Positions 25,860 through 35,445 of a stretch of DNA of 64,000 nt are shown in pieces. The DNA comes from Bacillota bacterium (GTDB lineage: Bacteria > Bacillota > Dethiobacteria > DTU022 > PWGO01), in the NCBI GenBank assembly GCA_012518215.1, contig JAAYSV010000008.1, positions 102,452 through 166,451 on the forward strand, read 5' to 3'. Each line of letters opens with the position of its first letter. Positions within the stretch are counted from its first letter, which is position 1. Both the position numbers and the translations under genes were made by a program. The notes beneath the pieces were generated by a model. It saw only the letters and a list, made by a program, of their open reading frames with translations. It ran no database searches and had not been told where the DNA came from.

Positions 25860-26828
25860 TCAAAAATATATCTTTCCCGCACCCATGAGCCCTATCAGGG
25901 CAAAGATGAATGAGAGACCCCAGAACCCCATGACCACCTGCCATTCGGAATAGCCTTTCAACTCGTAATGATGGTGGAGCGGGCTCATCAAAAACACACG
26001 CCTGCCTTTGAAGCGAAACCACAATACCTGCATGGCCACGGAGAGGGTCTCGATTACAAATACCGCCCCGATAATGACCAGGTGCAATTCACACTTGGTA
26101 AGGATGGCCACCACCGCCAGGCTTCCCCCCAGCGCCAGGGAACCCACATCGCCCATGAATAACCTGGCCGGATGCAGATTGAAGATCAAAAAACCGAAGG
26201 TCGCTCCGATCAGCGCACCACAAAAAAGGGCTATCTCCGGCAGGCCCTTCATGGAGGCAATGATCATGAAAGCCATCAGCGCTATGATCGATGTACCGGC
26301 GGCCAGGCCATCTATACCATCGGTCAGATTGGCCGCATTGGTCGCACCCATGACCATGACCAGTACCACGAGCGGGTAGAACCATCCCGCTTCGAAAGTA
26401 ATATGTGTGAAAGGTATCTCCAGGGTCGTCGGATGGCCGGTTTGATACAAATATATGACGAGCAAGGCCGCAACCAGAAACTGCCCCGCCAGCTTGGTTC
26501 TCGCCTTGAGCCCCAGGGACTGGCCGCGCACCACTTTGCCGTAGTCATCAAGAAAGCCAATCGCTGCATTGCCGATGACCATCAACAGGCAAACATGGAC
26601 CAGGACACCCGGCCGGGGCTGAACAATGAAGAGTGAAATCGTGGCCGAGACCAGAAACACAATCCCCCCCATGGTGGGTGTGCCTGTTTTGGAAAGATGC
26701 CGCTGCGGTCCGTCTTCCCTTACGTTTTGCTGAAATTGCCTGCGCCTGGCATAAAATATATACAGGGGGCATCCAACAACGCTTATTGACAAAGACAATA
26801 ATATGGCTTTTGATACCGTCGATAACAT
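25860..26828 (-). CDS. mraY: MraY, phospho-MurNAc-pentapeptide translocase
   Basis: ATG 26828 (322 residues) is preferred since GGAGGGAAGG precedes it; the ATG four codons upstream lies before that site. Ten or so hydrophobic segments are present, with catalytic motifs FLDDYGKV, NLTDGIDGLAAG and MGDVGSLALGG, and the HHHYELKG loop. It makes lipid I by moving phospho-MurNAc-pentapeptide to undecaprenyl phosphate. It lies between murF and murD. Confidence 0.97.
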   Translation of the reverse strand: MLSTVSKAILLSLSISVVGCPLYIFYARRRQFQQNVREDGPQRHLSKTGTPTMGGIVFLVSATISLFIVQPRPGVLVHVCLLMVIGNAAIGFLDDYGKVVRGQSLGLKARTKLAGQFLVAALLVIYLYQTGHPTTLEIPFTHITFEAGWFYPLVVLVMVMGATNAANLTDGIDGLAAGTSIIALMAFMIIASMKGLPEIALFCGALIGATFGFLIFNLHPARLFMGDVGSLALGGSLAVVAILTKCELHLVIIGAVFVIETLSVAMQVLWFRFKGRRVFLMSPLHHHYELKGYSEWQVVMGFWGLSFIFALIGLMGAGKIYF

Positions 26829-26851
26829 CCTTCCCTCCATTTTTGAAAGGG

Positions 26852-28243
26852 TCAGTTTTCCTGCAGCCCGTGATATTTTTTCAATCTGTGGATCATCTTC
26901 TCCAGTTCCATTCCCCTGGATCCTTTGAAAAGGATCATGCTACCCGCTGTAATGGGTATATCATGCAATTTGTTCCAGGCCTGTTCCCTGTCCTTGCAAA
27001 CCCGCACCTTCACTTTGCCCCCGTGGGCCTCTTCGGCGATGAACCGGGCCCATCCCCCGATTGTAATCAGATAATCAATGCCGCTACCGGCTATTTTCCT
27101 GCCAACTTCCCGGTGGGCATCTTCCGATATCTCGCCAAGTTCCAGCATATCCCCAAGGACGGCAATCTTCAGGCCGGGCACTTCCATCTCCTGCATCACT
27201 TCGATGGTAGCTTTCATGGAAGCGGGATTGGCATTGTATGTGTCATCGATGATCTTCAGCCCCCCCATTTCCGTTATCCGCAGCCGGCCCGGTGAATGAT
27301 GAAAATCCCATAGATCAAAATTCAAAGCATCGATATCTATTTTGAAAAGAAAACCCAGCGCCAGAGCGGCAAGGGCATTGCTGACATTGTGTTTCCCGGG
27401 AAGGGGCAGCTCAAATGGGCGCCTCCGGCCATCGGGAAAAGCCACTTCAAAACTTGCCCTTTGGCCATGGCCGGCATATGCACAAGCCCGAAAATCAACG
27501 TTCTTTCCCCAGCCATAATAGAAAACCTGTCGGCAGCACCCCTGCCCCAGTTTCCGCAGGTGCGGATCATCCCCGTTGAGGATGGCAACCCCGCCATCAC
27601 CCAGATTTTCGAGCAGTTCACCCTTGGCCCGGGCAATGCTCTCCACCGATCCTAGAAGCTCAAAATGCGCCGTGCCTATATTGGTGATGACTGCCCAGCG
27701 GGGAACCGCGATCCGGGCCAGATGGGCAATTTCACCCGGGCCCCGCATGGCCATCTCCAGAACTGCCACCCGATGACCTTCATTCAGGCCCAGTAGAGTC
27801 AGGGGCAGGCCGATATGATTGTTGTAGTTACCACCGGTTTTCAGCAGGTTGAAATGGCTTCCCAGCACCGTGGCTGCCAGATCCTTGGTCGTGGTTTTCC
27901 CGCTGCTACCCGTTATCCCGATCACTTCCGTATCGAATCGGCGTCGGTAATACCCCGCCAACTTTTGCAATGCATCGAGCGTGTCACCGACCCTGAGGAC
28001 AGCCCCGGAACCCGCACCCCGGGGGGGATCCTGTGCAGTGAATACCCCACCGGCTCCCTTCCGGAAAGCTTCGGAAATGTAACGATGGCCATCAGTTCTC
28101 TCCCCCTTCAGGGGGACAAACCAGTCCCCGGGTTCAAGACTGCGGGTATCGATTGAAATTCTTTCTATCAGCCTGCCGGGGTCACCTCCAACGAGGGTCC
28201 CCCCCGTAGCCGCGGCAAGCTCGCGTAAAGTAAGTTTCATCAT
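26852..28243 (-). CDS. murF: MurF, UDP-MurNAc-tripeptide:D-Ala-D-Ala ligase
   Basis: The 463-residue Mur ligase has the ATP loop GITGSSGKTTTKDLAATVLG near residue 115, VLEMAMRGPGEIAHLARIA, and DDTYNANPASMKATIEVM, all typical of MurF. It adds D-Ala-D-Ala to complete the pentapeptide. It is followed by mraY after 23 bases. The start is ATGATG behind a moderate site. Confidence 0.97.
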   Translation of the reverse strand: MMKLTLRELAAATGGTLVGGDPGRLIERISIDTRSLEPGDWFVPLKGERTDGHRYISEAFRKGAGGVFTAQDPPRGAGSGAVLRVGDTLDALQKLAGYYRRRFDTEVIGITGSSGKTTTKDLAATVLGSHFNLLKTGGNYNNHIGLPLTLLGLNEGHRVAVLEMAMRGPGEIAHLARIAVPRWAVITNIGTAHFELLGSVESIARAKGELLENLGDGGVAILNGDDPHLRKLGQGCCRQVFYYGWGKNVDFRACAYAGHGQRASFEVAFPDGRRRPFELPLPGKHNVSNALAALALGFLFKIDIDALNFDLWDFHHSPGRLRITEMGGLKIIDDTYNANPASMKATIEVMQEMEVPGLKIAVLGDMLELGEISEDAHREVGRKIAGSGIDYLITIGGWARFIAEEAHGGKVKVRVCKDREQAWNKLHDIPITAGSMILFKGSRGMELEKMIHRLKKYHGLQEN

Positions 28244-28286
28244 GATATTCCTTTGTTACAGACATTGCAAAATGGACAGGCCCGGT

Positions 28287-29777
28287 TCAGCTATCTCCCG
28301 GTTTTGCGACAATCAATTCTTCCACTGTTTTCCGGTCGCTGAAATATATGGTCCTATCCTTGAAAATCTGGTATTCCTCATGCCCCTTGCCGGCAATGAC
28401 GACGATATCCCCCGGTGCAGCCAGATCAACCGCCTTCTTGATCGCATCATGGCGGTCCACCCTGACATGGTACCCGTCTTTTACCGTCTTTTCCAGGCCC
28501 GGGATGATCTCGTCTATTATTGCCCCGGGATCTTCCCCCCGCGGATTGTCCGAAGTAACGATACATATTTCACTGTATTTCCCGGCGATCTCTCCCATCA
28601 GGGGCCGCTTGGACCGATCACGCTCCCCGCCGCAGCCGAAGACCGTGATCAGCCGTCCCTCTTTCAGGAGCTGCCTGGCCCCCTGCAGTATGTTCTCCAG
28701 GCCGTCTGTGGTGTGTGCATAATCAACGATCACCAGATAATCCTGCCCGCATTCCACCAGTTCAAATCGCCCCGGTATCCCCGTGACCGCTTCCAGCCCC
28801 TTTTTTATATCCTCGATCTTCATCCCGTCAGCCAGCCCGGTAGCAACGGCAGCAAGGGAATTGTAGACATTGAACATACCCCTCAATTTCAGGTCAAGAT
28901 CAAACTCGCCGGCAAAGGAACGCACCCTGAAGCGAGTACCCCCCCGGTCGACAACCGGATTTACCGCATATACATCGGCAGGCTTTCTGACCGCGTATGT
29001 AACTTTTTCCACGGGAACAAGTGAGGAAAAATAATCAAAATGGGGATCGTCCCTGTTGAGCACGGCCACTCTGGGGCGCCCCATCTTGGAAAGTCCCCCC
29101 CCCATCCCGGCAAAAAGCTTGCCCTTGGCTGCACGATAGGCTTCAAAATCATGATGAAAATCAAGATGCTCCTCGGTTATATTGGTCAAAACAGCGATAT
29201 CGAACTCGCACCCGGAAACCCGGTGCCAGTCCAGAGCGTGGGATGAAACCTCCATCACAGCATAAGGAACTTCTTTTTCGACCATGAGAGCCAGCAAAGC
29301 TTGAAGTTCCGGGGCTTCCGGGGTTGTGGAAAGGGCCGGAAATGTTTCCCGGCCGATTCTGTACTCCACCGTCCCCATCAGGCCGCCGGTAACTCCCTTT
29401 GTTTCCAGCAGTTTCTCGATGAGGAATGTGGTCGTCGTCTTCCCGTTTGTCCCCGTTACCCCCACGAGGCGTAATTTTTTTGAAGGATGGCTGTAAAAAG
29501 CCGCCGCCAGCGCTGCCATGGCCAGGCGGACATCGGGGGTGCGGATACAGGGAAGATCCATGCGAGGTGCATCTTCCCCGACAACTACGGCCAGTGCCCC
29601 CTTCCTCATTGCCTCCCGGGCATACTCCCAGCCCGCGGCTTTTGTTCCCGGCAAGGCAAAAAAAAGGTACCCTTTCTTAATCCTGTCGCTGTGGTACGCG
29701 AGTCCGGTAACCTCACCGTCGATTCTGCCATTGATCTCCTTCAACAGCAAGCTGTCTAGCAACCTGTTTATATGCAT
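28287..29777 (-). CDS. murE: MurE, UDP-MurNAc-tripeptide synthetase, meso-DAP type
   Basis: The 496-residue ligase has the ATP loop GVTGTNGKTTTTFLIEKLLE and the substrate motif TSDNPRGEDP. DNPR is the signature of meso-diaminopimelate-adding MurE, in contrast to L-Lys enzymes, so the cell wall should be of the DAP type, which suits the DAP pathway genes at the right end. It lies between spoVD and murF. Confidence 0.98.
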   Translation of the reverse strand: MHINRLLDSLLLKEINGRIDGEVTGLAYHSDRIKKGYLFFALPGTKAAGWEYAREAMRKGALAVVVGEDAPRMDLPCIRTPDVRLAMAALAAAFYSHPSKKLRLVGVTGTNGKTTTTFLIEKLLETKGVTGGLMGTVEYRIGRETFPALSTTPEAPELQALLALMVEKEVPYAVMEVSSHALDWHRVSGCEFDIAVLTNITEEHLDFHHDFEAYRAAKGKLFAGMGGGLSKMGRPRVAVLNRDDPHFDYFSSLVPVEKVTYAVRKPADVYAVNPVVDRGGTRFRVRSFAGEFDLDLKLRGMFNVYNSLAAVATGLADGMKIEDIKKGLEAVTGIPGRFELVECGQDYLVIVDYAHTTDGLENILQGARQLLKEGRLITVFGCGGERDRSKRPLMGEIAGKYSEICIVTSDNPRGEDPGAIIDEIIPGLEKTVKDGYHVRVDRHDAIKKAVDLAAPGDIVVIAGKGHEEYQIFKDRTIYFSDRKTVEELIVAKPGDS

Positions 29778-29855
29778 GGACCTTTCCTTCTGTTCAATTT
29801 TTGGCTCCAGATTTATTATAAACTAATCAAGAAAAAGATAAACTTTCACCGCGGG

Positions 29856-31967
29856 TCACGGCCCGCCAGAACCGGTTCTGCGGAAGACCACGCTGACTTC
29901 CCTCCCGGGGCTCATTTCGGTACCTGACTTGGGATACTGTTCAACGACCGTGCCGCTTCCCTCTTCATTAAGTCCCAGTCCCAACCATTGCAGGATCTCC
30001 CTGGCCTCCTCCATGGTCATGCCTTTCAGGTCGGGAACAACAACTTTCCCGGTAGGCAGTACCTTGCGGTCAAGGTAAACTATTATACGCGAATGGATCG
30101 GAACCCGCCCCCCTCCCTTGGGGGTCTGATCGACGATCCTGGCACCCTCGCCTATTGTCTTCAACAACAAACCTTTGTTATCCAGTATCTGCCCGGCTTC
30201 GTCCAGAGTAAGATCGATCAAATCGGGCACCTCGATGACCCCGCCCTCGGGAAGCACGGTGTCCTCTCCCGGTTGCACACCCATATAATTGAGAACATCC
30301 TTCATGATACGATGAAAGATCGGTGCACAGATCTGTGATCCCCATTGAGATCCCCTCGTCGCCCCGTCTACGGCAATAAAGAGTATGATTTGCGGTTTTT
30401 CCATGGGTGCAAATCCCACAAAAGAAAGGATCAAGCCTCCGTGGAGATAACCTCCGCCGGGGCCCACTTTCTGAGCGGTGCCTGTCTTGCCGGCAACCCG
30501 AAACCCTTCTATGTAGGCGTTTATCCCGCTGCCGCTGCTGACCACTTTCTCCATGATCCCCGCTATTTTGCGGGACGTTTCGGTGGAAATCATCTGCCTC
30601 ACGGCCTTCGGTTCATTCTTCACCACCACATTACCTTCATGATCTTTTATCTCCTTGACCACGTAGGGTTTCATGAGATACCCCCCGTTGGCGATGGCCG
30701 CATAGGCCATGACCTGCTGCAAGGGGGTGACGGATATTCCCTGCCCGAAAGATGAGGTGGCCAGCTCCAGCGGCCCCACCTGGGATGGTTCAAAGATAAT
30801 CCCGCTCCCCTCACCTGGATAATCGATCCCGGTCCTTGCTCCGAAACCGAATGTCTTGTAATATGAAAACAATTTTTCTTTCCCCAGCCGCTGTCCCAGA
30901 ACCATGAATGCAGGGTTGCATGAACCGAGTACCGCCTCAAGATAATCTATGCTTCCATGACCGCCACGCGAGGAAGTCCAGCACCCTATTTTTGTGCCGG
31001 CAACCTCCAGGGATCCGGAGCAGTAGAATCTTTCATTCTCATTGTAAATACCCTCCTCCACTGCAGCCATCAATGTGGCAAGTTTGAAGGTAGACCCCGG
31101 TTCAAAAGTACCGGTAAATGGCGTCAGCTTCCAGTACCTGGAGTCGTATTTGGAATACTGTGCGGGATCAAAATCGGGTTTGCTGCATACAGTCAACACC
31201 TCGCCGGTAAAAGGGTCAACACCGAGTGCGATCGCCTGTTTGGCTCCATATTCATTGAGAGCCCTTTCCAGTTCCCTTTCCACGATATACTGGATCGTAT
31301 CATCGATGGTCAGATAAAGATCTTTTCCATCCCTGGGGGGAACAAATCTTCGCACCTCATGGGGAATGGGCCTGTTCCGGTTGTCTGAAGGGAAGTAGAG
31401 ATGGCCTTCTTTCCCGCGCAGCTCTTCCTCGTACATTATTTCCAGGCCGCTCCAACCCTGATCCATGCCGACAAAACCAAGAAGCTGCGATGCCAGCGTA
31501 CCCTGCGGGTAGAAACGCTTTCCCTCCGTGGTAAATGTGATGCCGGGTAATTTCAGGTCGCGAACTTTCTGGGCGACATCTTTATCCACTTTCCTTTTGA
31601 GATAAACTGCTGCACGGGAGCGGGTGAGAAGTTCTTTCAGCCTCGCCGGATCCTCTTCAAGAACTTCTGACAGCAGAGTTGCGGTTTCCTGTGGATTTTC
31701 AATCTGTGCGGGGATGGCCACCACCGTTTCGACGGTACAACTGCCCGCCAGCAACCTTCCGTTCCGGTCATATATCGACCCGCGGGGGGAGCGGGCAGGT
31801 ATACTGCGGTTCCATTGCTCCCAGGCCTTCTGATAAAGATCGTCTGCCTGGACAACCTGGATCCAGAACAGCCTGATTGTTAAAATGGCGGTTACGAGCA
31901 GAAATGAAAGAAATATGGCAATCAGCCTTTTGCGGACATTCATCTTGGAAAACGAAGCATTGTACAA
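29856..31967 (-). CDS. spoVD: SpoVD/FtsI-type class B penicillin-binding protein with two PASTA domains
   Basis: The 703-residue protein has one N-terminal membrane helix, a PBP dimer domain, and a transpeptidase domain with SxxK in FEPGSTFKLAT (about residue 295), SxN in LGSCNPA and KTG in GKTGTAQKVG. Two C-terminal PASTA domains follow (VIEVPDLIDLTLDEA and KVVVPDLKGMTMEEA). The start is TTG 31967 with GGGAGG eight bases upstream. It cross-links septal or cortex peptidoglycan. With only one class B PBP in this cluster, it may serve both division and sporulation. Confidence 0.93.
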   Translation of the reverse strand: MYNASFSKMNVRKRLIAIFLSFLLVTAILTIRLFWIQVVQADDLYQKAWEQWNRSIPARSPRGSIYDRNGRLLAGSCTVETVVAIPAQIENPQETATLLSEVLEEDPARLKELLTRSRAAVYLKRKVDKDVAQKVRDLKLPGITFTTEGKRFYPQGTLASQLLGFVGMDQGWSGLEIMYEEELRGKEGHLYFPSDNRNRPIPHEVRRFVPPRDGKDLYLTIDDTIQYIVERELERALNEYGAKQAIALGVDPFTGEVLTVCSKPDFDPAQYSKYDSRYWKLTPFTGTFEPGSTFKLATLMAAVEEGIYNENERFYCSGSLEVAGTKIGCWTSSRGGHGSIDYLEAVLGSCNPAFMVLGQRLGKEKLFSYYKTFGFGARTGIDYPGEGSGIIFEPSQVGPLELATSSFGQGISVTPLQQVMAYAAIANGGYLMKPYVVKEIKDHEGNVVVKNEPKAVRQMISTETSRKIAGIMEKVVSSGSGINAYIEGFRVAGKTGTAQKVGPGGGYLHGGLILSFVGFAPMEKPQIILFIAVDGATRGSQWGSQICAPIFHRIMKDVLNYMGVQPGEDTVLPEGGVIEVPDLIDLTLDEAGQILDNKGLLLKTIGEGARIVDQTPKGGGRVPIHSRIIVYLDRKVLPTGKVVVPDLKGMTMEEAREILQWLGLGLNEEGSGTVVEQYPKSGTEMSPGREVSVVFRRTGSGGP

Positions 31968-31997
31968 AGACGCAACCTCCCAAAAAACCGGTTGACA

Positions 31998-32399
31998 TTA
32001 CCTGTTTTGCGCTACGGTATAAATTTTGATCTTTTGCGCTTCTTCCAGTTCCAGTCCGGCCCGGGCAATCCCTTCAATTCTTTCCAGAGATTTCAAACTG
32101 GCAATTTCAAGTTCCAGTTCTTTGCGCTCATCCGCAAGCCTTTCTATTTCTTCCTGAGCTTTCACGATTTCAAAGTTTATGGTCACTGTTTTGCAGTACT
32201 GTGCTACCGATGCAACAGACAACACGAAACAGATCATCAAAAATAAAAACAGAGGCAACCTGGCCCTTGCCCCGCCTCTTTCCTTTGCCTGACGGGATCT
32301 GGTTGGGGGCACGGTGGTGTATCTCTTCCCATGTGAATTGTGGCGATATTGCTGGAAAGAAACTTTCCGGGCCTGTAACAATTTATTCACCTTCTTCAT
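31998..32399 (-). CDS. ftsL: FtsL-like septum formation protein
   Basis: The 133-residue bitopic protein has a basic cytoplasmic N-terminus (about 48 residues), one membrane helix (LPLFLFLMICFVLSVASVA) and an extracytoplasmic coiled coil (EEIERLADERKELELEIASL). This layout, and the position between rsmH and the class B PBP, identify FtsL even though sequence conservation is low. FtsL joins FtsB/DivIC and FtsQ/DivIB in the divisome. Confidence 0.85.
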   Translation of the reverse strand: MKKVNKLLQARKVSFQQYRHNSHGKRYTTVPPTRSRQAKERGGARARLPLFLFLMICFVLSVASVAQYCKTVTINFEIVKAQEEIERLADERKELELEIASLKSLERIEGIARAGLELEEAQKIKIYTVAQNR

Positions 32400-32402
32400 T
32401 GT

Positions 32403-33326
32403 TTAGAACTGAATCCTTTGCGCAACTCTTAGCAGGGCACTTCTTGAACGGGGGTTGCCCGCTATCTCTTCCCGTGTCGGTTTCAACGGATGCCTCGTCA
32501 TGATTTTTATCCTTGCCGTTGCATCGCATACACATTGGGGAAGCCCCGCCGGACAGTTACAGGTTTCCGCCTGCGATTTGAAATAATTTTTCACGATCCG
32601 ATCTTCCAGCGAGTGGTACGAGATGACACACAATGTCCCCCCTCTTTTGAGCAAATCAATGCACTGCGGGAGGGCCTCCCTCAATTCATTCAATTCCTCG
32701 TTCACCGCTATCCTCAAAGCTTGAAAACACCTTCTGGCCGGGTGCGTTCTCCCTTTCCTTGCCCCCTGCGGAATGGCTGCCTTGATGATTCTTACCAATT
32801 CCAGGGTTGATTCCAGCCGCTGTTTCCGGCGGCTTTCAACCACAAATGATGCAATTCTGGAAGCCCATCTTTCCTCCCCGTATTCCCTGAATATGCCTGT
32901 CAGTTCCTCGGCGCTGCAATTGTTCAGCAGATCGGCAGCGGTAATCTCCAGGTTGCGGTCCATCCTCATGTCCAGTGGGCCGCTTTTACGAAAAGAAAAA
33001 CCTCTCGATGGTTCATCGACCTGGTGGCTGGAAATGCCCAGATCCAGAATGATGCCATCCACATGCCGGTAGCCTGCCTCTCCCACCAGCGTTGCAAGCT
33101 GTCCGAAATTTCCCTTCTTCAAAATCAGGCGGTCTCTGTAGTCTTTCAAACGTTCGGCAGCGCGATGAAGCGACTCTTCATCGCGGTCTACACCCACAAG
33201 CCACCCCCCGTGGGAAAGTAACGCCCGGGCATGCCCTCCATCCCCGACCGTGGCATCGACATAGACACCGCGGGCCCGGGGAGCCATGAACCGTATCACC
33301 TCATTCAGCATTACCGGTTTGTGAAT
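32403..33326 (-). CDS. rsmH: RsmH (MraW) 16S rRNA m4C1402 methyltransferase, probable AUU start
   Basis: The SAM-binding VYVDATVGDGGHARALL and IILDLGISSHQVDEPSRGFSF, and the C-terminal CVISYHSLEDRIVKNYF are clear. Starting from ATG 33311 would remove the conserved family beginning HxPV; the frame upstream reads TIHKPVMLNEV, bounded by an in-frame TGA at 33333-33335. The only candidate start with a ribosome-binding site (GGAGGG, nine bases away) is ATT 33324-33326, giving 307 residues. A 12-codon GTG reading frame (33301-33336) overlaps this site and ends near ATG 33311, so coupled re-initiation is an alternative. The gene follows mraZ. Confidence 0.93.
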   Translation of the reverse strand: MHKPVMLNEVIRFMAPRARGVYVDATVGDGGHARALLSHGGWLVGVDRDEESLHRAAERLKDYRDRLILKKGNFGQLATLVGEAGYRHVDGIILDLGISSHQVDEPSRGFSFRKSGPLDMRMDRNLEITAADLLNNCSAEELTGIFREYGEERWASRIASFVVESRRKQRLESTLELVRIIKAAIPQGARKGRTHPARRCFQALRIAVNEELNELREALPQCIDLLKRGGTLCVISYHSLEDRIVKNYFKSQAETCNCPAGLPQCVCDATARIKIMTRHPLKPTREEIAGNPRSRSALLRVAQRIQF

Positions 33327-33379
33327 GGTCTTTCACCCTCCAAATGTCACCTGGCCAGAATCGCATTCATTTCTTCGTT

Positions 33380-33811
33380 TCAAAGATCAAAATCTACAAG
33401 CTGCTCGGCAATCTGTTCAAAAGATGAATTCTGTTTCTCGCTGTAATTCTTCCAGACGGTATCAGCCCATATCTCCACCCTGCTTGAAACACCAAGAACC
33501 GTTACTTCCCGTTCCAGATGGGCATAACCCCGCAAATTCTGGGGGATCAGTATCCGGCTCTGTTTATCCCTTTCCACCTCGACCGCACCGGAAAAAAACA
33601 GACGCATGAATGCACGAGCATCGGCACGGGTAAGCGGCAAAGCTTTCAGCTTCTGTTCCATCACTTCCCATTCCGGCAGGGGATAGGCAAAGAGGCAAAC
33701 ATCCAACCCGCGGGTGATGATAAATCTTTCCCCGAGCCCCGCGCGCAATTTGACCGGTATGATCAGTCTACCCTTGCTGTCCAGCGCATGGCTGAACTCA
33801 CCCATGAACAT
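33380..33811 (-). CDS. mraZ: MraZ, transcriptional regulator of the dcw cluster
   Basis: ATG 33811 is chosen (143 residues, the normal length): it gives the standard N-terminus [20 protein letters not shown] and follows GAAGAGGGA. The longer frame to 33847 would start inside the operator. Two SpoVT/AbrB-like repeats are present ([17 protein letters not shown] and [17 protein letters not shown]). MraZ is a DNA-binding repressor or activator of its own operon; three matching sites lie 31-59 bases upstream. Confidence 0.96.
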   Translation of the reverse strand: MFMGEFSHALDSKGRLIIPVKLRAGLGERFIITRGLDVCLFAYPLPEWEVMEQKLKALPLTRADARAFMRLFFSGAVEVERDKQSRILIPQNLRGYAHLEREVTVLGVSSRVEIWADTVWKNYSEKQNSSFEQIAEQLVDFDL

Positions 33812-33841
33812 ATTATCGATTCCCTCTTCCGGTTGCATATT

Positions 33842-33870
33842 CCCCACTTACACCCACTTAACCCCACTTA
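33842..33870 (-). promoter_or_regulatory. MraZ operator: three direct repeats of TAAGTGGGK with 10-base period
   Basis: On the minus strand TAAGTGGGG, TAAGTGGGT and TAAGTGGGG occur at exact 10-base intervals, i.e. TGGGN separated by five bases, the known MraZ recognition pattern. They lie just upstream of the mraZ start. A TATATA directly upstream of the repeats may be a -10 element, but I find no convincing -35. Confidence 0.88.
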
Positions 33871-33913
33871 TATACTTACATTCTCCCCCGACGCCCGATC
33901 TCCTTCTTTTTTT

Positions 33914-33955
33914 AGAAAAAAATAAAAAAATCGGTTATTTTTTTTTAACCGATTT
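33914..33955 (-). terminator. Intrinsic terminator between mgtE and mraZ
   Basis: A ten-base-pair stem (33928-33937 with 33946-33955) around an eight-base A/T loop is followed on the minus strand by an almost pure U tract. It lies about 100 bases after mgtE and isolates the mraZ operon from it. I see nothing else in the 33.96-34.06 kb gap. Confidence 0.85.
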
Positions 33956-34059
33956 GTTAAGCCGTTTTAAAAAGCTTTTTTCAACAGGCCAGATGTTATT
34001 ATATTGTACCCGGAACGCAGGGATCTCCGCTTGTTTTCCGGAAATCTGTCATGCGTTTT

Positions 34060-35379
34060 TTATTGAATAAATCGAAAAAAAATCGTTGCCGTGCCGAAAT
34101 AAATAAGCAGGCCGGTAACATCCTTGATGGTGGTAACAAAAGGCCCGGAGGTGATGGCCGGATCGATCCCCACTTTGTGGCATAACAGGGGAACCAACGT
34201 GCCGATCACGGTAGCCAGGCTGACGGTCAGAAGCATGGAGAAACCGACCACAATTCCCAGGTAGACGTTTCCCTGCCACAACAGGGTAACCAGACCGGCG
34301 ATAAAACCAAAAATCATGCCCATCATCAACCCCACCCGGAATTCCTTGAAAAAATAATTCCAGACCTCATCCGCACCAATTTCCCCGGTGGCAATGCCCC
34401 TGACAAAAATGGTCGATGATTGCGTTCCCACATTGCCACCCATGTCCATGATCACCGGTATGAAGATGGCCAGAACAACGACTGTTTCGATCATCTGCTC
34501 GAACACACCGATCACACTTCCAGCCAGCAACCCCCCGGCCAGGCAGATTGATAACCAGGGGATCCGCCTGCTGGCCACCTGATAGGCGGAAGCCTGAATA
34601 AGGTCAACTCCTTCAACCTCGCTTGTCCCCACCATCTTGTAGAAGTCCTCGGTGGCCTCCTCCTGCAACACGTCAAGGATATCATCGACAGTAATAACCC
34701 CCAGGAGCCGCCCCTCGTCTTCCACGACGGGGAGAGCCAGCAGGTCATAACGGGCCACGATACGGGCAACCTCCTCCTGGTCAACTCCAACATGAACACT
34801 GATAACATTTTTGTTCATGATTTCTCTCAAAGGAGTTCCATCCGTGGCCGAAATCAGATCCCTCAAGGAAAGGACGCCTATCAGACGTGTTTCCTCATCC
34901 ACCACATATACATAGTAGATAATTTCTGCCTCGGGAGCGATTTCCCTCAACCTCTGTATAGCCTCTTCCGCCGCCATCTCCTGCGAGAAGGAGATTATAT
35001 CGGTGGTCATGATCCCGCCGGCCGTGTCTTCCGGATACTTCAGCAAACCCTCTATCTCTCCCGATTTGCCATCGATGAGTTCGAGAAGTTCTCTTGTTTC
35101 ATGCGGTGGAAGTTCGGCCAGCAGGTCGGCAGCGTCATCCGTATCCATTTCTTTCAAAATGGAGGAGGCCCTTTTTTGGGTCAGCAGGTTGAAAAGGGCA
35201 ACCTGATCAAATTCCTCCATTTCCTGGATGATCAAGGCGGCCTCTTCATCTGAAAGGAGGGAAAACAGATCCTGCTTCTGTTCATCGGTAAAATCCTCAA
35301 TGTACTCGGCAAGGTCACTGGGATGTGTACCCTTCTTCACTTCCGACAGTATCTTCTGCAAGGTGTTCTGCATGGACAT
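34060..35379 (-). CDS. mgtE: MgtE family magnesium transporter
   Basis: The 439-residue protein has the MgtE layout: an N-terminal helical MgtE_N domain (LLAELPPHETRELLELIDG), two CBS domains (IIYYVYVVDEETRLIGVLSL and ALPVVEDEGRLLGVITVDDI) and a C-terminal membrane domain with MDMGGNVGTQSSTIFVRGIA and the family end block GIDPAITSGPFVTTIKDVTG. It conducts Mg2+ (and Co2+), gated by Mg2+ binding to the cytoplasmic domains. GAGGGGGGGG precedes the ATG. The leader is only about 30 bases, too short for an M-box riboswitch. Confidence 0.96.
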   Translation of the reverse strand: MSMQNTLQKILSEVKKGTHPSDLAEYIEDFTDEQKQDLFSLLSDEEAALIIQEMEEFDQVALFNLLTQKRASSILKEMDTDDAADLLAELPPHETRELLELIDGKSGEIEGLLKYPEDTAGGIMTTDIISFSQEMAAEEAIQRLREIAPEAEIIYYVYVVDEETRLIGVLSLRDLISATDGTPLREIMNKNVISVHVGVDQEEVARIVARYDLLALPVVEDEGRLLGVITVDDILDVLQEEATEDFYKMVGTSEVEGVDLIQASAYQVASRRIPWLSICLAGGLLAGSVIGVFEQMIETVVVLAIFIPVIMDMGGNVGTQSSTIFVRGIATGEIGADEVWNYFFKEFRVGLMMGMIFGFIAGLVTLLWQGNVYLGIVVGFSMLLTVSLATVIGTLVPLLCHKVGIDPAITSGPFVTTIKDVTGLLIYFGTATIFFRFIQ

Positions 35380-35415
35380 GGGCTCATCCCCCCCCCCCTC
35401 AAAAAATCCTTTATA

Positions 35416-35445
35416 ATTATATCACCGTCGACTGAAAAAAAGCAA
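35416..35445 (-). promoter_or_regulatory. Sigma-A-type promoter for mgtE
   Basis: TTGCTT (35440-35445) and TATAAT (35416-35421) on the minus strand are 18 bases apart and lie 37 bases before the mgtE start. The -35 overlaps the U tract that ends the presumed 6S RNA. Confidence 0.6.

Noticed and set aside
35380..35443. M-box (magnesium) riboswitch before mgtE
   Set aside because: The leader between the promoter and start is only about 30 bases, far too short.
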